From assembly GCF_016592155.1 (NCBI RefSeq), contig NZ_AP024237.1, positions 2,976,001 through 3,040,000 of the forward strand: a stretch of 64,000 nucleotides of DNA, given 5' to 3'. Of this stretch, positions 1-8,145 are shown one piece after another; the first letter of the stretch is position 1; each line of letters starts with the position of its first letter. Both the position numbers and the translations under genes were made by a program. Below the pieces are notes generated by a model that was not told where the DNA came from, made no database searches, and was given only the letters and a program-made list of their open reading frames with translations. Source of the DNA: Mycobacterium heckeshornense. Lineage in GTDB: Bacteria > Actinomycetota > Actinomycetes > Mycobacteriales > Mycobacteriaceae.

Positions 1-683
1 CGGCGCACCGTCACCTCCCGTTCGGCGGCGGCGATGTCGTTGTGGCGCAACCCGAATGCCTCACCGATCCGCATGCCGGTGTCGTAGAGCACGGCGAACA
101 GCAACCGGTCACGCAGCCGGTCGCAGCCATCCAGCACGGCCTGCACCTCGGCCGGGGTGAGCACCCGCGGCAGCTTCTTCGGCGCCTTCAACGCGACCAC
201 CCGCCGCGGCTTCAGCTCGCTCTTGCTGATGTGGTGCAGGAATGGGCGCCAGCCTCCGCGCCCGCCGCCGACCTGCCACGAGGTGAGAAGCTCACCGACC
301 GCAACACCCTCGCGGGCGGCGTGGGTGTAGAAAGCGCCGACCGCCGAAAGCTTGCGGTTAACAGTCGATTCCCTGCAGTAATGCTCGACCGACGGCAGCA
401 CCGCGACCCGCCCGTCGCGGGCCTGCAGCGGCAGCCGCAGCCACGCGACGAACTCACCCACGTCATCGATGCCGACCTCGCGCCAGTCCAACCGCCGGTC
501 GGCGAGGAAGCCGAACCAGTCCTTCAGATCGTGCGCGTAGGCCTTGACCGTGTTTGGTGAGCGTTCGATGTCGGTCAGATACGCCAGATACCGCTCCACC
601 GGAGCGACCGGGGCGTCGTCCTCGCCCAGGACGGTCCACGATTCACGCGACGAGACCAATGAGATGACCCGGGCAACTTGCAT
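1..683 (-). CDS. Tyrosine recombinase/integrase (C-terminus beyond left edge)
   Basis: About 227 residues are visible, read leftward from an ATG at 683. The N-terminal half has a SAM-like core-binding region (VERYLAYLTD near residues 29-38, SPNTVKAYAHDL near 42-53). The start of the catalytic domain is present (RVLTPAEVQAVLDGC), including the box I arginine in TGMRIGEAFGL (about residue 204). The remaining catalytic residues (Lys, HxxR, Tyr) would lie left of the window. It probably belongs to a mobile element whose right end is near 803/804, where the DNA switches abruptly to an IS256 transposase. Expected role: site-specific strand exchange to insert or excise its element. It could be one member of a multi-recombinase element, which cannot be decided here. 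Confidence 0.85.
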   Translation of the reverse strand, partial: MQVARVISLVSSRESWTVLGEDDAPVAPVERYLAYLTDIERSPNTVKAYAHDLKDWFGFLADRRLDWREVGIDDVGEFVAWLRLPLQARDGRVAVLPSVEHYCRESTVNRKLSAVGAFYTHAAREGVAVGELLTSWQVGGGRGGWRPFLHHISKSELKPRRVVALKAPKKLPRVLTPAEVQAVLDGCDRLRDRLLFAVLYDTGMRIGEAFGLRHNDIAAAEREVTVR

Positions 684-803
684 CGTCCCTCCACAGGCTC
701 TGCCTCCTGGACGACCGCAGATAACCACGTCCACCACGCAGAACTGGGGACCTCAACCCCTCGTGTCGGACATCGAAGACACCACTTCGAGGACTCCAGA
801 TAA
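684..803. other. Right-end sequence of the recombinase element
   Basis: This non-coding stretch lies between the integrase start and the break in the IS256 transposase. It contains two similar direct repeats ending in CAGATAAC, at 709-725 and 791-804, each beginning GGAC. Repeats close to an element boundary are typical of recombinase binding sites. The break point follows the codons for TNAI in the IS256 transposase. The other end of the element is outside the window, so the exact crossover site is uncertain. Confidence 0.45.
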
Positions 804-1062
804 CGATCGCGTTTGTCGTGTACACGATCTTGCGTAGTTCCACCGGGTAATCCAGGAAGGCAATGAACTCTGGCCAGGCGCCCCGCCACACGTCGATCGC
901 GCCGGGGTATTGCGCACCGAAATCGCGGTCAAACTCTTTGAGCGCGAGCTCAGCGGCATCTACGGTGGGCGCCGAATAGATGGCCCGCATCGACGAGGCG
1001 ACCTTGCGGCGGTCCTTATACGACACGAACCGCATCGCATTGCGAATAACATGCACCACACA
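804..1062 (-). pseudogene. IS256 transposase fragment (C-terminal third, ISa)
   Basis: In the minus direction this reads CVVHVIRNAMRFVSYKDRR through EFIAFLDYPVELRKIVYTTN and then AI, a typical IS256/MULE-type transposase segment around the catalytic domain. Its start is fused to the right end of IS110 copy 1 and its end to the edge of the integrase element near 804. The codons that should follow (ESIN and the last ~80 residues) are missing. It continues the fragments at 2616-2751 and 5928-6616. Confidence 0.85.
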
Positions 1063-1148
1063 GACTCCCGCTGTCAACCTCGGGTCGTGGGCATGATTGA
1101 TCGCCGCGGCTGGCTGACTTTGCTCAGCGCGGGGGCGGGGTGGGGTTG

Positions 1149-2369
1149 TTAGGCGGCGGTGGCGCGGTGGTGGATGGCCGGGTCGTAGGGGTTGTGGTCG
1201 TGCCAGCAGCGCCACAAGATGCGACACCAGCGGGCGCCCAGGCCACGCAGGGCACGATGGTGTGGTTGGCCGGCGGCGCGGGCGTGTTGGTAGATGTCGG
1301 CCGACCAGAGGTCTTCACGGACGGCGACGAACATCCACCAGTCGATGGCGTGCCGCATCCGCCGGTTGGCGGCGTAGCGGAAGCGAACCTGACGTGTGCG
1401 CCCGGACACCTTGGTGACCGGAGCCAAGCCGGTCTCTGCCAACAATGACGGCGCCGAAGGAAAACGACTGCGCTCCTCACCCATTTCGGAGATCAACACG
1501 GCGGCGGTGACCGGTCCGATGCCGGGGAAACTGGTGAAGATCGGGGTGTCCGGGTGCGCCTCAAGCAGTTCGCCCAGTCGTTTGTCATGGGCTCGCAAAT
1601 GGGTGTTGAGTAGAGCCAGTTGTTCGGTGAATGCTTTGGCCGCCAACGCTTTGCCAGCAACGGTGCCGTCGCTCGCCGATAGCAGATGCGGCTGCATCCG
1701 GGCGACAAGTGTCTCGGGTTTGTGCCGGCCACTGTAGCCGTGCCGGGACGTGAACGCCCCCATCCGCGCAGCGGTGATCCGGCCCGCCTGCACGGGAGTG
1801 GGATAGCTGCGGATGAAGGACAGGGTGATGTCCCGGTCCAGTGCAGAAAACAGGTGCAACGGGCACGGATGATAGGCATCCAAGATTGACCGCAGTCGAT
1901 TCTCGGTGTCCACCTGCATATCCAGGATGCGTTGACGATCGCGGCTCACTGCGGTCAGCTCCGCTAGAAGCGGCGACGGAACGGCCAACGGCCGCCACTG
2001 GGCATACTGGTGACGCAACGTATCGGCCAACACATAGGCATCGAATTCGTCGGACTTGGCGGCCGCCATCCGATAGCGTTCGCGTGCTCGCGCCGAGATT
2101 TTCGGTGACACGCAATAAATTTCGGCATCGCAGTGGTGCTGGAGATATTCGACCAGTAGCCCTTCGGCCCGCTCGATCGCGATCCGGACCGCACCGGTGA
2201 ACGAAGCAATCAACCCGACCAGGACGGCCAGACCATCGACGGTGTGAGCGACCTTGCGACTGAGCAGCTGCTGGCCGGTGCCATCCAGCACACACAGGTG
2301 ATGGAAGCGCCCACCCCAGTCGATCCCACACCAGAAGCTGTTCGGCCGTTGCAGAGTACTCTGATTCAT
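1149..2369 (-). CDS. IS110-family transposase (DEDD recombinase)
   Basis: The protein has 406 residues, normal for the family. The N-terminal RuvC-like DEDD domain shows D17 (GIDWGG), E66 (AIERAEG) and D107/D110 (KSDEFDAY). The C-terminal Transposase_20 domain carries FPGIGPVTAAVLISE and the serine nucleophile candidate S322 in TKVSGRTRQ. IS110 enzymes work as RNA-guided recombinases through a bridge (seek) RNA made from the element end. The ATG at 2369 is preceded by a small hairpin CCTTTC/GAAAGG. Amino-acid sequence is identical to the copy at 11550-12770, indicating recent transposition. Confidence 0.95.
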   Translation of the reverse strand: MNQSTLQRPNSFWCGIDWGGRFHHLCVLDGTGQQLLSRKVAHTVDGLAVLVGLIASFTGAVRIAIERAEGLLVEYLQHHCDAEIYCVSPKISARARERYRMAAAKSDEFDAYVLADTLRHQYAQWRPLAVPSPLLAELTAVSRDRQRILDMQVDTENRLRSILDAYHPCPLHLFSALDRDITLSFIRSYPTPVQAGRITAARMGAFTSRHGYSGRHKPETLVARMQPHLLSASDGTVAGKALAAKAFTEQLALLNTHLRAHDKRLGELLEAHPDTPIFTSFPGIGPVTAAVLISEMGEERSRFPSAPSLLAETGLAPVTKVSGRTRQVRFRYAANRRMRHAIDWWMFVAVREDLWSADIYQHARAAGQPHHRALRGLGARWCRILWRCWHDHNPYDPAIHHRATAA

Positions 2370-2615
2370 TGCACTTGGATCCCTTTCAATGTGAAAGGTT
2401 CACCCTGCGATCGCGAGGCCTGCCCGGAACCTCATCTCGGCACTCACCGCCCACAGCGGTGGCGCTGCTCTCGCTGGCCGGTCCACGCCCCGCAGCCACC
2501 ACGGGCGGACAGGTCTGCATGTGGACCTCGAAGGTGACGCGTTTGCGTGGGCCCTGCCCGTGGTGGTGCAGGTGAACGCCGAGACCATCCCGGCCGATCC
2601 ATTGTTAATAGATGA
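2370..2615 (-). ncRNA. Candidate bridge RNA region of IS110 copy 1
   Basis: This 246-bp non-coding left end lies upstream of the transposase, where IS110-group elements encode their bridge RNA. It matches the end of copy 2 (11304-11549), described there in detail: a GGTCCAC/GTGGACC stem enclosing a loop that resembles the insertion target. No promoter or RNA boundary was identified, so the extent is only that of the non-coding end. Confidence 0.4.
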
Positions 2616-2751
2616 GGTTTGGATCACGGTATCGGGGAAGATCGAGCGGATCGCATCAGGCAAGCCGGTCAGCCCGTCGCAGCAGGCGATGAGGATGTCG
2701 CGTACTCCGCGGTTGCGCAGGTCGATGATGACCTTCTGCCAAAACCGTGCG
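2616..2751 (-). pseudogene. IS256 transposase fragment (middle part, ISa)
   Basis: The minus strand reads RFWQKVIIDLRNRGVRD, then ILIACCDGLTGLPDAI and SIFPDTVIQT, the conserved central part of IS256-family transposases (CDGLxGLPDAI motif). It is bounded on one side by the recombinase cassette, which separates it from DSEG at 5928, and on the other by IS110 copy 1, which separates it from CVVH at 1062. Confidence 0.85.
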
Positions 2752-2756
2752 AAAGC

Positions 2757-2767
2757 GCACGGGTTCG
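2757..2767 (+). repeat. Cassette terminal inverted repeat, left
   Basis: GCACGGGTTCG lies 5 bases inside the left boundary of the recombinase cassette. It pairs with CGAACCTGTGC at 5906-5916 with one mismatch. It is a likely recombinase or accessory-protein binding site. Confidence 0.5.
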
Positions 2768-2798
2768 CGCGAAGGTGTGCGAGGTGGCGCCTGAAGTA

Positions 2799-4409
2799 TC
2801 ACGAGTTCGGCAGACGGGCGGTGTCAACGTGGTCTGCGAGGTAGGCGACGACAGCTTCGTGGTGCATGCCGTAGGCAGCGGCGACGAGTTTCGCGTCGAC
2901 CGTGCCGACGAGGTCTACCAGCCGTGTCGAGCGCAGGATCCGGGGCTGGATGCCGACCGCGCGCAGGGTGTTCTTGATGTAGCCGTCGGAGGCCGGCGCC
3001 CGGGTGGCTTTGGTCTGCATGGTGACCAACAGGTGGGAATTGTTGCCGCCCAGCACCTTCCGGTGGTCGAGGCAGCGATGCAGTGCGGTCCAGGTCCACG
3101 GGTCCAATGGGGTGGGTTGTGGTCGGCGACCCAGCCGGATCCGGCGGCGGTTGTTGTCGATGTCCGCATCGGTGAGGTGCTGCAGTTCTTGTGTGGTGGC
3201 GCCGTGCAGCAGGGCGGCCAGCCCGACGAACGCCTCGTGCGGGTGCACCTCGGGGTCTGTGCTCCACCGCTGGAACAGTTCGCGTTGCCGGTCGACAGGC
3301 AGCGTCGGGCCGCGGAATGCCATGGTCTGCGGCGCAGTCAAGCCTTTCGTGGGGTTGATGAGCATTAGCCGGCGGCGCAGACCGTAGCGGCAGAACTGGC
3401 GCAGCCCGGTCAGGTAGAAGGCACGCCGGCTGGGATGAGCGTGCAGGAAGGCTTCGATGTCGCCGACCTCAATGGTGGCCCAGTCAGTTTTGCCGCGCGC
3501 CATGGACAAGAACTGAGCGAAGTCACGCACGGCCCCAAGCCGGGCCTCGAGCGTGGGATGCCCGCGCGGGTGGGTGCCGGTGCGGCGGGCACGATCGCGG
3601 CTGGCGACCAGGTGCTCGGCAAACCCGGCCACCGCCTGGCGCAGGGGTGGGGGCACCGCGTCGATACGGGATTGGCGGCGGGTGGCGGCGCGGCGTTCCT
3701 CGCGATCGGTCGGTAACGCCAGTTGACGGGCGGTGAGGAAGTCCTCCAGGGCCCGCGCGAGCGGAACGTCAGTGGCCACGGATTCCAGCAGGGCCTGCGG
3801 ATGCACCGGGTGGTTGTCGGCCAATCGTGTGCCGAGCCGGGTCAGCATGGCGCAGGCGCGGTCGGGATGGTGGCGTCCGATGAGATAGGCGGCGAAGTCG
3901 CCGAGCCAGTCGGGTGGATTCTCGAGTGTCGCCGCAAGATTAGCCGCTCGGACTGGGATTCGATGCGGCGAGCGGGCCCAACATCTTTGGCACCGTCCCG
4001 CCCCGGTCAGTCGAGTGACCCGTCCGCAGTCGACACAGGCCGCATCCGGATTCGGTGGCCGGCCCGGATGTGAGCAGGAGCCACACCAGCCGGTGGTGGG
4101 TCGCAGGATCCGGCGTTTTCCGCAGCGTGGACACTCGGCTCGGTTGGCGTCCAAGCGTTGCCGCCGAGCGCACTGCCCGCAGAGGTCGCGGTCGACGAAC
4201 AGCACTGGCGCATTGCAGATCCGGCAGGTGCGCGAACAGCGCGCGCAGCATCCGGTGTCCGGCCCCAGAACCCGCAACACACCGCAGCGCGGGCAGCGGT
4301 GTTTGATCGGTGCGTGACACCGCGCCCAGTGGCAACGAGCACAAAGGTCACGCTCTGGTTTGCCGACCGCGCGACCACAGCACCGGCAGTCCCGGACCCG
4401 GCGGGTCAT
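2799..4409 (-). CDS. Zinc-ribbon protein with degenerate tyrosine-recombinase domain
   Basis: The protein has 536 residues from the ATG at 4409, one base after the XRE stop. Residues ~8-140 contain about ten CxxC pairs (CRCC, CARC, CPRC, CGQC, CGSC, CVDC, CQRC), enough for four or five zinc ribbons. Residues ~235-520 resemble a phage-integrase fold: a SAM-like segment (TLEARLGAVRDFAQFLSMA) and a catalytic-like domain. The box I arginine is replaced (HGATTQELQHL), HxxR is reduced to RSTR, and a tyrosine remains in VVAYLADHVD. It is therefore probably inactive in strand cleavage and may act as a DNA-binding or target-choice partner of the recombinase at 4731-5783. That role is an inference. Confidence 0.65.
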   Translation of the reverse strand: MTRRVRDCRCCGRAVGKPERDLCARCHWARCHAPIKHRCPRCGVLRVLGPDTGCCARCSRTCRICNAPVLFVDRDLCGQCARRQRLDANRAECPRCGKRRILRPTTGWCGSCSHPGRPPNPDAACVDCGRVTRLTGAGRCQRCWARSPHRIPVRAANLAATLENPPDWLGDFAAYLIGRHHPDRACAMLTRLGTRLADNHPVHPQALLESVATDVPLARALEDFLTARQLALPTDREERRAATRRQSRIDAVPPPLRQAVAGFAEHLVASRDRARRTGTHPRGHPTLEARLGAVRDFAQFLSMARGKTDWATIEVGDIEAFLHAHPSRRAFYLTGLRQFCRYGLRRRLMLINPTKGLTAPQTMAFRGPTLPVDRQRELFQRWSTDPEVHPHEAFVGLAALLHGATTQELQHLTDADIDNNRRRIRLGRRPQPTPLDPWTWTALHRCLDHRKVLGGNNSHLLVTMQTKATRAPASDGYIKNTLRAVGIQPRILRSTRLVDLVGTVDAKLVAAAYGMHHEAVVAYLADHVDTARLPNS

Positions 4410-4410
4410 G

Positions 4411-4734
4411 CTAGATCGGCGGCATCGACCGGCCCCGCCGCGACGCTGGCGCGTCGTTGACCGCGACCTTGGCCGGCTTCGGTGAAATCTGTTGTGTGAC
4501 AGGGGTGGTATCGATGTCAAACAGGTCATTGGGCGAGCATTCCAGTGCGGTGCACAACGCGATCAAGGTGGACAGCTTGATCTGACTGGGCTGTTTGGTG
4601 AACAACGCCGACACCGACGCCGAAGACAGCTCCAATCCAGCCTTCTCCGCCAGCAGCCGTTGCAGTTGGGCGCCGGTCCACACCTCCCGCTGGGCGGCGG
4701 CCATCCGAAGTTTCCACCTGATCTGCATACTCAC
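4411..4734 (-). CDS. XRE/Cro-family helix-turn-helix regulator
   Basis: The protein has 107 residues. Residues ~8-70 form a Cro/C1-type HTH: TGAQLQRLLAEKAGLELSSA with recognition helix SVSALFTKQPSQIKLSTL, then CTALECSPNDLFDI, the usual C-terminal end of such domains. The tail (residues ~75-107) is basic and disordered. Its start overlaps the recombinase stop by 4 bases (ATGA), implying translational coupling. It probably represses cassette transcription or serves as an accessory DNA-binding factor; which one cannot be told from sequence. Confidence 0.75.
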   Translation of the reverse strand: MSMQIRWKLRMAAAQREVWTGAQLQRLLAEKAGLELSSASVSALFTKQPSQIKLSTLIALCTALECSPNDLFDIDTTPVTQQISPKPAKVAVNDAPASRRGRSMPPI

Positions 4735-5783
4735 TCCTGCCCGGTCAGTTCGCTCAGCGTCGCCGAGATCGCACGCTGATAGGCGTCTTCGATGAAGGTC
4801 TCCGACGGGCGCACATACCGCATGGTCGACGCGACCGTCCAGTGTCCTAAAAGCTGTTGAATGGCAACGAGATCCACGCCTCGCTCATAGTTGTGGGTCG
4901 CACAGGCACGGCGCATCCCATGCGGGCTGAACCACTCACCTTCAGGCCGGCCTTCCACTCTCATCAAATGCCGCAACCGGTTGCGGATGGTGGCCGCGGC
5001 CATTGGGCCGCCGGACTCATCACACAGCAACACCGGACTGTCCGGGAACCGGCCGCGCACATCGTCGAGATACCAGCGCAACACCAGATCCAGCCCGTCT
5101 AACATCGGCACCCAACGCGGCCGCGGCCCGGAGCCCTTGGCGCCCTTACCGAACCGCACATGCAGCTTGCCGAACGTGCCGCGCCCAAAATGCACATCCG
5201 AGCAGTCGAGCATCACCACTTCTTCCGACCGCAGCCCGGCGTGATACAGCGTGCGGAACAGCGCATAATCCCGCGCGGCCGGCGCATACTTGCGGGCAGT
5301 CGCAATCCGACCCTTCAGGAACTCGAAGAACGCGCCCACCCGCTCCGCCGTCGGCGGCGCCTCCGTGCTCGGCGAGTCGTCGCTGACATGGCGGGCGGCG
5401 TTGAACTCGTCCAATGGACAGGCCAGCCGGACCCCGAACGCCGCCTCGATCTCCGCGGCCTTGCGGACCTCAAGGAACCGGTGAAAGCCCTTGAACACCT
5501 GCAGATAATTGCGTCGCGTCGACACCGCCCGACCCGAACTGGCGAGCTCGCCCACCACCCGGTCGACGTCCTCAGCGGTCACCTCCCACGCCGGGCGCCC
5601 CAGCGCCACCAGCATCCGCTCCAACACACCGACGTCGTTGGTGATCGTCGATTCGGCGAACCCGCGCGCGGTCCACGACGCCACGAACGCCTCCACGCAT
5701 TCGGCCTGAAACCGCTGCGGATCTCGCGTCTCCACGACCGCCGCGACCTCGCCGGTGATCACCCGCAGCCGCCCGTCTCCCAC
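4731..5783 (-). CDS. Tyrosine recombinase of the mobile cassette
   Basis: The protein has 350 residues from the GTG at 5783, chosen because GAGGAAGG lies just upstream; a GTG at 5801 would add six residues. The N-terminal core-binding domain is at ~25-110 and the catalytic domain at ~145-340. All key residues are visible: R185 (AGLRSEEV), K213 (FGKGAKG), H288 and R291 (HGMRRACATH), H314 (LLGHW) and nucleophile Y323 (MRYVRP). It is thus probably the active enzyme of the cassette. It is the first gene of a three-gene run with the XRE regulator (4-base overlap) and the zinc-ribbon pseudo-recombinase. Confidence 0.85.
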   Translation of the reverse strand: MGDGRLRVITGEVAAVVETRDPQRFQAECVEAFVASWTARGFAESTITNDVGVLERMLVALGRPAWEVTAEDVDRVVGELASSGRAVSTRRNYLQVFKGFHRFLEVRKAAEIEAAFGVRLACPLDEFNAARHVSDDSPSTEAPPTAERVGAFFEFLKGRIATARKYAPAARDYALFRTLYHAGLRSEEVVMLDCSDVHFGRGTFGKLHVRFGKGAKGSGPRPRWVPMLDGLDLVLRWYLDDVRGRFPDSPVLLCDESGGPMAAATIRNRLRHLMRVEGRPEGEWFSPHGMRRACATHNYERGVDLVAIQQLLGHWTVASTMRYVRPSETFIEDAYQRAISATLSELTGQE

Positions 5784-5905
5784 CGCGTACCTTCCTCGCA
5801 CCTAGGGTTTCAAGGCAGTACCTTAACTCGCGGGCTTACACCTGGAACATCAGCGACACGCCCGTAGACCGGAAAACCTCAGGCAGCAGCGCCAATCCGG
5901 GGAAA

Positions 5906-5916
5906 CGAACCTGTGC
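5906..5916 (-). repeat. Cassette terminal inverted repeat, right
   Basis: CGAACCTGTGC on the plus strand is the complement, with one mismatch, of GCACGGGTTCG at 2757-2767. It lies 11 bases inside the right boundary of the cassette. The sequence at 5835-5864 inside the cassette also resembles the outer end of ISa at 6670-6695 (both contain CTTACAC and GACACGCCCG); the meaning is unclear. Confidence 0.5.
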
Positions 5917-5927
5917 TCGTTCCATAT

Positions 5928-6616
5928 CCCTCGCTGTCTTGGATCCAGCAGCCCAGGGCGTGTTTACGCCCGTCGAGGTCCACGCCGATGGCCAGATAGG
6001 CCACCTTGGTGCCCACCACCCCGTTGTCGGCGATGCGCAGCCGCAGCCCGTCGATATACAGGATCGGGTAGACCTCATCGAGTGGGCGCGATTGCCAGGC
6101 CTTGATCTCATCGACCACCACCTCGGTGATATTGGAGATCAATTCTCGTGACACCTTGGCTCCGTACACCTCGGCCAGATGCGCCTCGATATCGCGGGTG
6201 GTCATGCCGCGCGAATACAGCGACAGCACCACCGAATTGATGTTGCCCAGCCGGCGCGCCCTTTTGGGCACGATCACCGGCTCAAAAGTGCCGTTGCGGT
6301 CGCGCGGCACCACGATATCCACCGGGCCGTTGACCGTGGTCACCGTCTTCGGTGAAGACCCATTGCGAGAATTGCCCGACCCGCGGCCGGCCGGGTCACC
6401 GGATTCATACCCCAAATGGTGGGTCATTTCGGTCTGCAAGGCCCGCTCGAGCACCGCCTTGGTCAACTCGGTCAGCAAACCGTCCGCCCCGTCGATCGGG
6501 GTCCCCGATTTCACCGCGTCCTTGATCAGCGAATCCAGGGTCTCGGCCGAAAACGTCTCCGCCAGCCGGCGAGCCGCCGACATCTCCTTGCCCGCCGACT
6601 CCATGAGCTTCGTCAC
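5928..6616 (-). pseudogene. IS256 transposase fragment (N-terminal half, ISa)
   Basis: It starts at the ATG at 6616 and reads through IS256 hallmarks: HHLGYESGDPAGRGSGNSRN, PVDIVVPRDRNGTFEPVIV, AHLAEVYGAKVS, PLDEVYPILYIDGLRLR and LGCWIQDSEG. Reading then enters the recombinase cassette and stops at 5879. It is the first of three blocks of the ISa transposase; the next is 2616-2751. Confidence 0.9.
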
Positions 6617-6690
6617 AAAACACTCCTTCTGTCCGCCCGAACGGCGGTCCGATGATGGACCACCCCGGACTTACACAGATGGAATGACAC

Positions 6691-7176
6691 GCCCGGTGCC
6701 GCGGCGGCAAACTCGACCCGGAATGGGCCAACCGCCGGCGCCTGCTGACCGCGTGGGAACGCTTGTCGGACAAGAATTTCGCCACGATGTGGAACGCGAT
6801 CGTGGCCGAAGACGACACCGGCCAGATCCTGTCGGCGTGGATCGCCAAGGAAGAACCGCGCACCCTGCTGCCCACCGTGCACGCCGGCGGCGATGCGCAC
6901 CTGACCCGGCATCGGCTGCACCGCTTCCTGGCCTGGTGCATCGACTCGCAGATCCCTGAGCTGCTCACCCTGGCCGCCACCGTCGACACCTGGTGGCCCG
7001 AGATCAACGCCTTCATCGCCACCGGTATCACCAACGCCCGCACCGAGGGCTACAACCGGCTCGTCAAACAGGTCAAACGCGCCGCGTGCGGGTTCCGGAA
7101 TCAAGACAATTCGGCACGCCGGATACGATTTCACTGCACCCGCAAACAGCGGGCCGCAACCCAGACGTCATGCTGA
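6691..7176 (+). pseudogene. ISL3-family transposase fragment (C-terminal)
   Basis: An open frame from 6691 to the stop at 7176 reads KLDPEWANRRRLLTAWERL through NARTEGYNRLVKQVKR and GFRNQDNSARRIRFHCTRK, the C-terminal end of DDE_Tnp_ISL3 transposases. The N-terminal two thirds are absent because ISa borders at ~6690. The probable right end of the old ISL3 element lies just downstream, around GGTCAAAATCGAAGAGCC (ending near 7202). It is a non-functional relic. Confidence 0.85.
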
Positions 7177-7382
7177 TTGCCCGGTCAAAATCGAAGAGCC
7201 GAATTAAATTCGATTCTGTCCTTTTCGATCTCAACGAAGGAACGGCGTGACTAGCCGCGACCCCAGCCGACAATCTCCTGATGGCCGAACGCTCAGCTAG
7301 CTGTAATGACCCATCAAAGACTGACAACAAGTTTTCTTCACATCGGCGCCTGTCGGTGCGCGCGGCGCCGGTCCCCGGCCAG

Positions 7383-8128
7383 TCATTGGCCAGCCGATTC
7401 CGACTCCCGCGGATGTGGGATCCACGTGGCCGCGCGCGGGTACCAGCGCGCCAGGCGCGCAGCGGGCGTGAAGGGTCGCCAGTTGTCCTCGGGTTGGGCC
7501 AGCCGGTCGAGGATGACTGGCAGCACGGCGGGGTTGATCATGAGACCCGTGTGGGTGCCCCGCACCGCGACGTTTTCGGCTCGGGGGTTTCCGCTGGTCG
7601 GAGCCGTCTCATCGAGGCTGATCCACCAGTCCGCCACCCCGTCTGTCGGGCTGTAGATCGAGGTAGCGGGTACTTGCAAGTGGCGGCCGGTCGTGTTCGT
7701 GGACGTAGAGCAAGTCAAGCTCCTCTGATTGCGCCTTCAGGAACCGGCGCCACGGCAGCCTTGGCCCTAACGTGTCGGTGGCCAGCATGCGGAAGGGACT
7801 GCCCAGCGTGAAGACGTGCCTCACTTTCTCCGGGTGGTTTCGGGCGATCATCCGAGCCACGATCCCACCCAAGCTCCATCCGATCACCGCGATCTTGGCA
7901 TCGCGCGCGGCGTAGAGTTCGTCGACGTGGGCGTGGATAGCGGCAAACTTCCCGGCGTCGAGGCGAACGTTTCGGCCCAGTTTTCCCAGCCGCGCGCATC
8001 GTAGCCGTGCCTGCGCGTGAAGACAGCGGAAGGCATGATGCGCCCCATGGTGGTGCAGCAGCCTCCGGGCCGCGCACGTCCAGAACGGAGCCGGTCGGCG
8101 AACGCTGAGCGATTTGAAGAGCTGACAT
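7383..8128 (-). pseudogene. Alpha/beta hydrolase pseudogene with frameshifts
   Basis: The minus strand encodes an alpha/beta hydrolase in pieces. A first frame reads GCCTTMGRIMPSAV and RRHGYDARGW; a second continues KLGRNVRLDAGKFAAIHAH, then KIAVIGWSLGGIVARM (nucleophile motif GWSLG) and HVFTLGSPFRM; a third, after an extra base near 7670-7680, gives VPATSIYSPTDGVADWW and GTHTGLMINPAVLPVI, which supplies the likely catalytic His. At least two frameshifts (near 8000 and 7675) separate these parts, so no full enzyme can be made. The substrate is unknown. It lies in a zone of gene decay between ISL3 and IS1182 remnants. Confidence 0.75.
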
Positions 8129-8145
8129 CGTGGCGGACACCGGGG

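Larger units (their letters stand above)
1063..2615 (-). mobile_element. IS110-family insertion sequence, copy 1
   Basis: The element is 1553 bp, nearly identical to the inverted copy at 11304-12856; two single-base differences were noticed, and the encoded transposases are identical. It has one transposase gene, a 246-bp upstream non-coding end and a short (86-bp) downstream end, with no long inverted terminal repeats, as usual for IS110. It lies exactly between the codons for VIQT and CVVH of the ISa transposase. Removing 1553 bp restores the reading frame with no target duplication. The bounds may shift by 1-2 bases because TG occurs at both the element end and the target. Confidence 0.9.
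2752..5927 (-). mobile_element. Recombinase / XRE / zinc-ribbon cassette inserted in ISa
   Basis: This unit of about 3176 bp separates two contiguous parts of the ISa transposase (DSEG and RFWQ); its removal restores the frame. It has imperfect inverted repeats near each end, GCACGGGTTCG at 2757-2767 and its complement CGAACCTGTGC at 5906-5916 (10 of 11 match). Inside are three minus-strand genes with almost no spacing: tyrosine recombinase, XRE regulator, zinc-ribbon pseudo-recombinase. The arrangement resembles multi-gene tyrosine-recombinase transposons such as Tn554 in principle, but its composition is different. The exact ends may shift by 1 base. Confidence 0.75.
804..6690 (-). mobile_element. 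IS256-family element ISa, split by three insertions
   Basis: One IS256-family transposase is recovered by joining three minus-strand blocks: 6616-5928 (N-terminus to DSEG), 2751-2616 (RFWQKV to VIQT) and 1062-804 (CVVHVIRN to TNAI). Between them lie the recombinase cassette (2752-5927) and IS110 copy 1 (1063-2615); a third element replaces everything after TNAI. The 5' end lies near 6690, where the sequence changes to an ISL3 transposase. The element is certainly non-functional alone. The remaining C-terminal part may lie left of the window beyond the third element. Confidence 0.85.

Noticed and set aside
1..800. tRNA gene as attachment site for the integrase
   Set aside because: No cloverleaf-like sequence is present. 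The boundary lies inside an IS256 transposase gene.
643..1227. A 194-residue minus-strand frame
   Set aside because: It fuses IS110 end sequence, an IS256 fragment and integrase-element DNA. Only the middle part (804-1062) is meaningful.
5835..5864. Additional IS256 element end inside the recombinase cassette
   Set aside because: The similarity to 6670-6695 (CTTACAC and GACACGCCCG) is short and gapped, and no further IS256 coding sequence follows. It may be chance.
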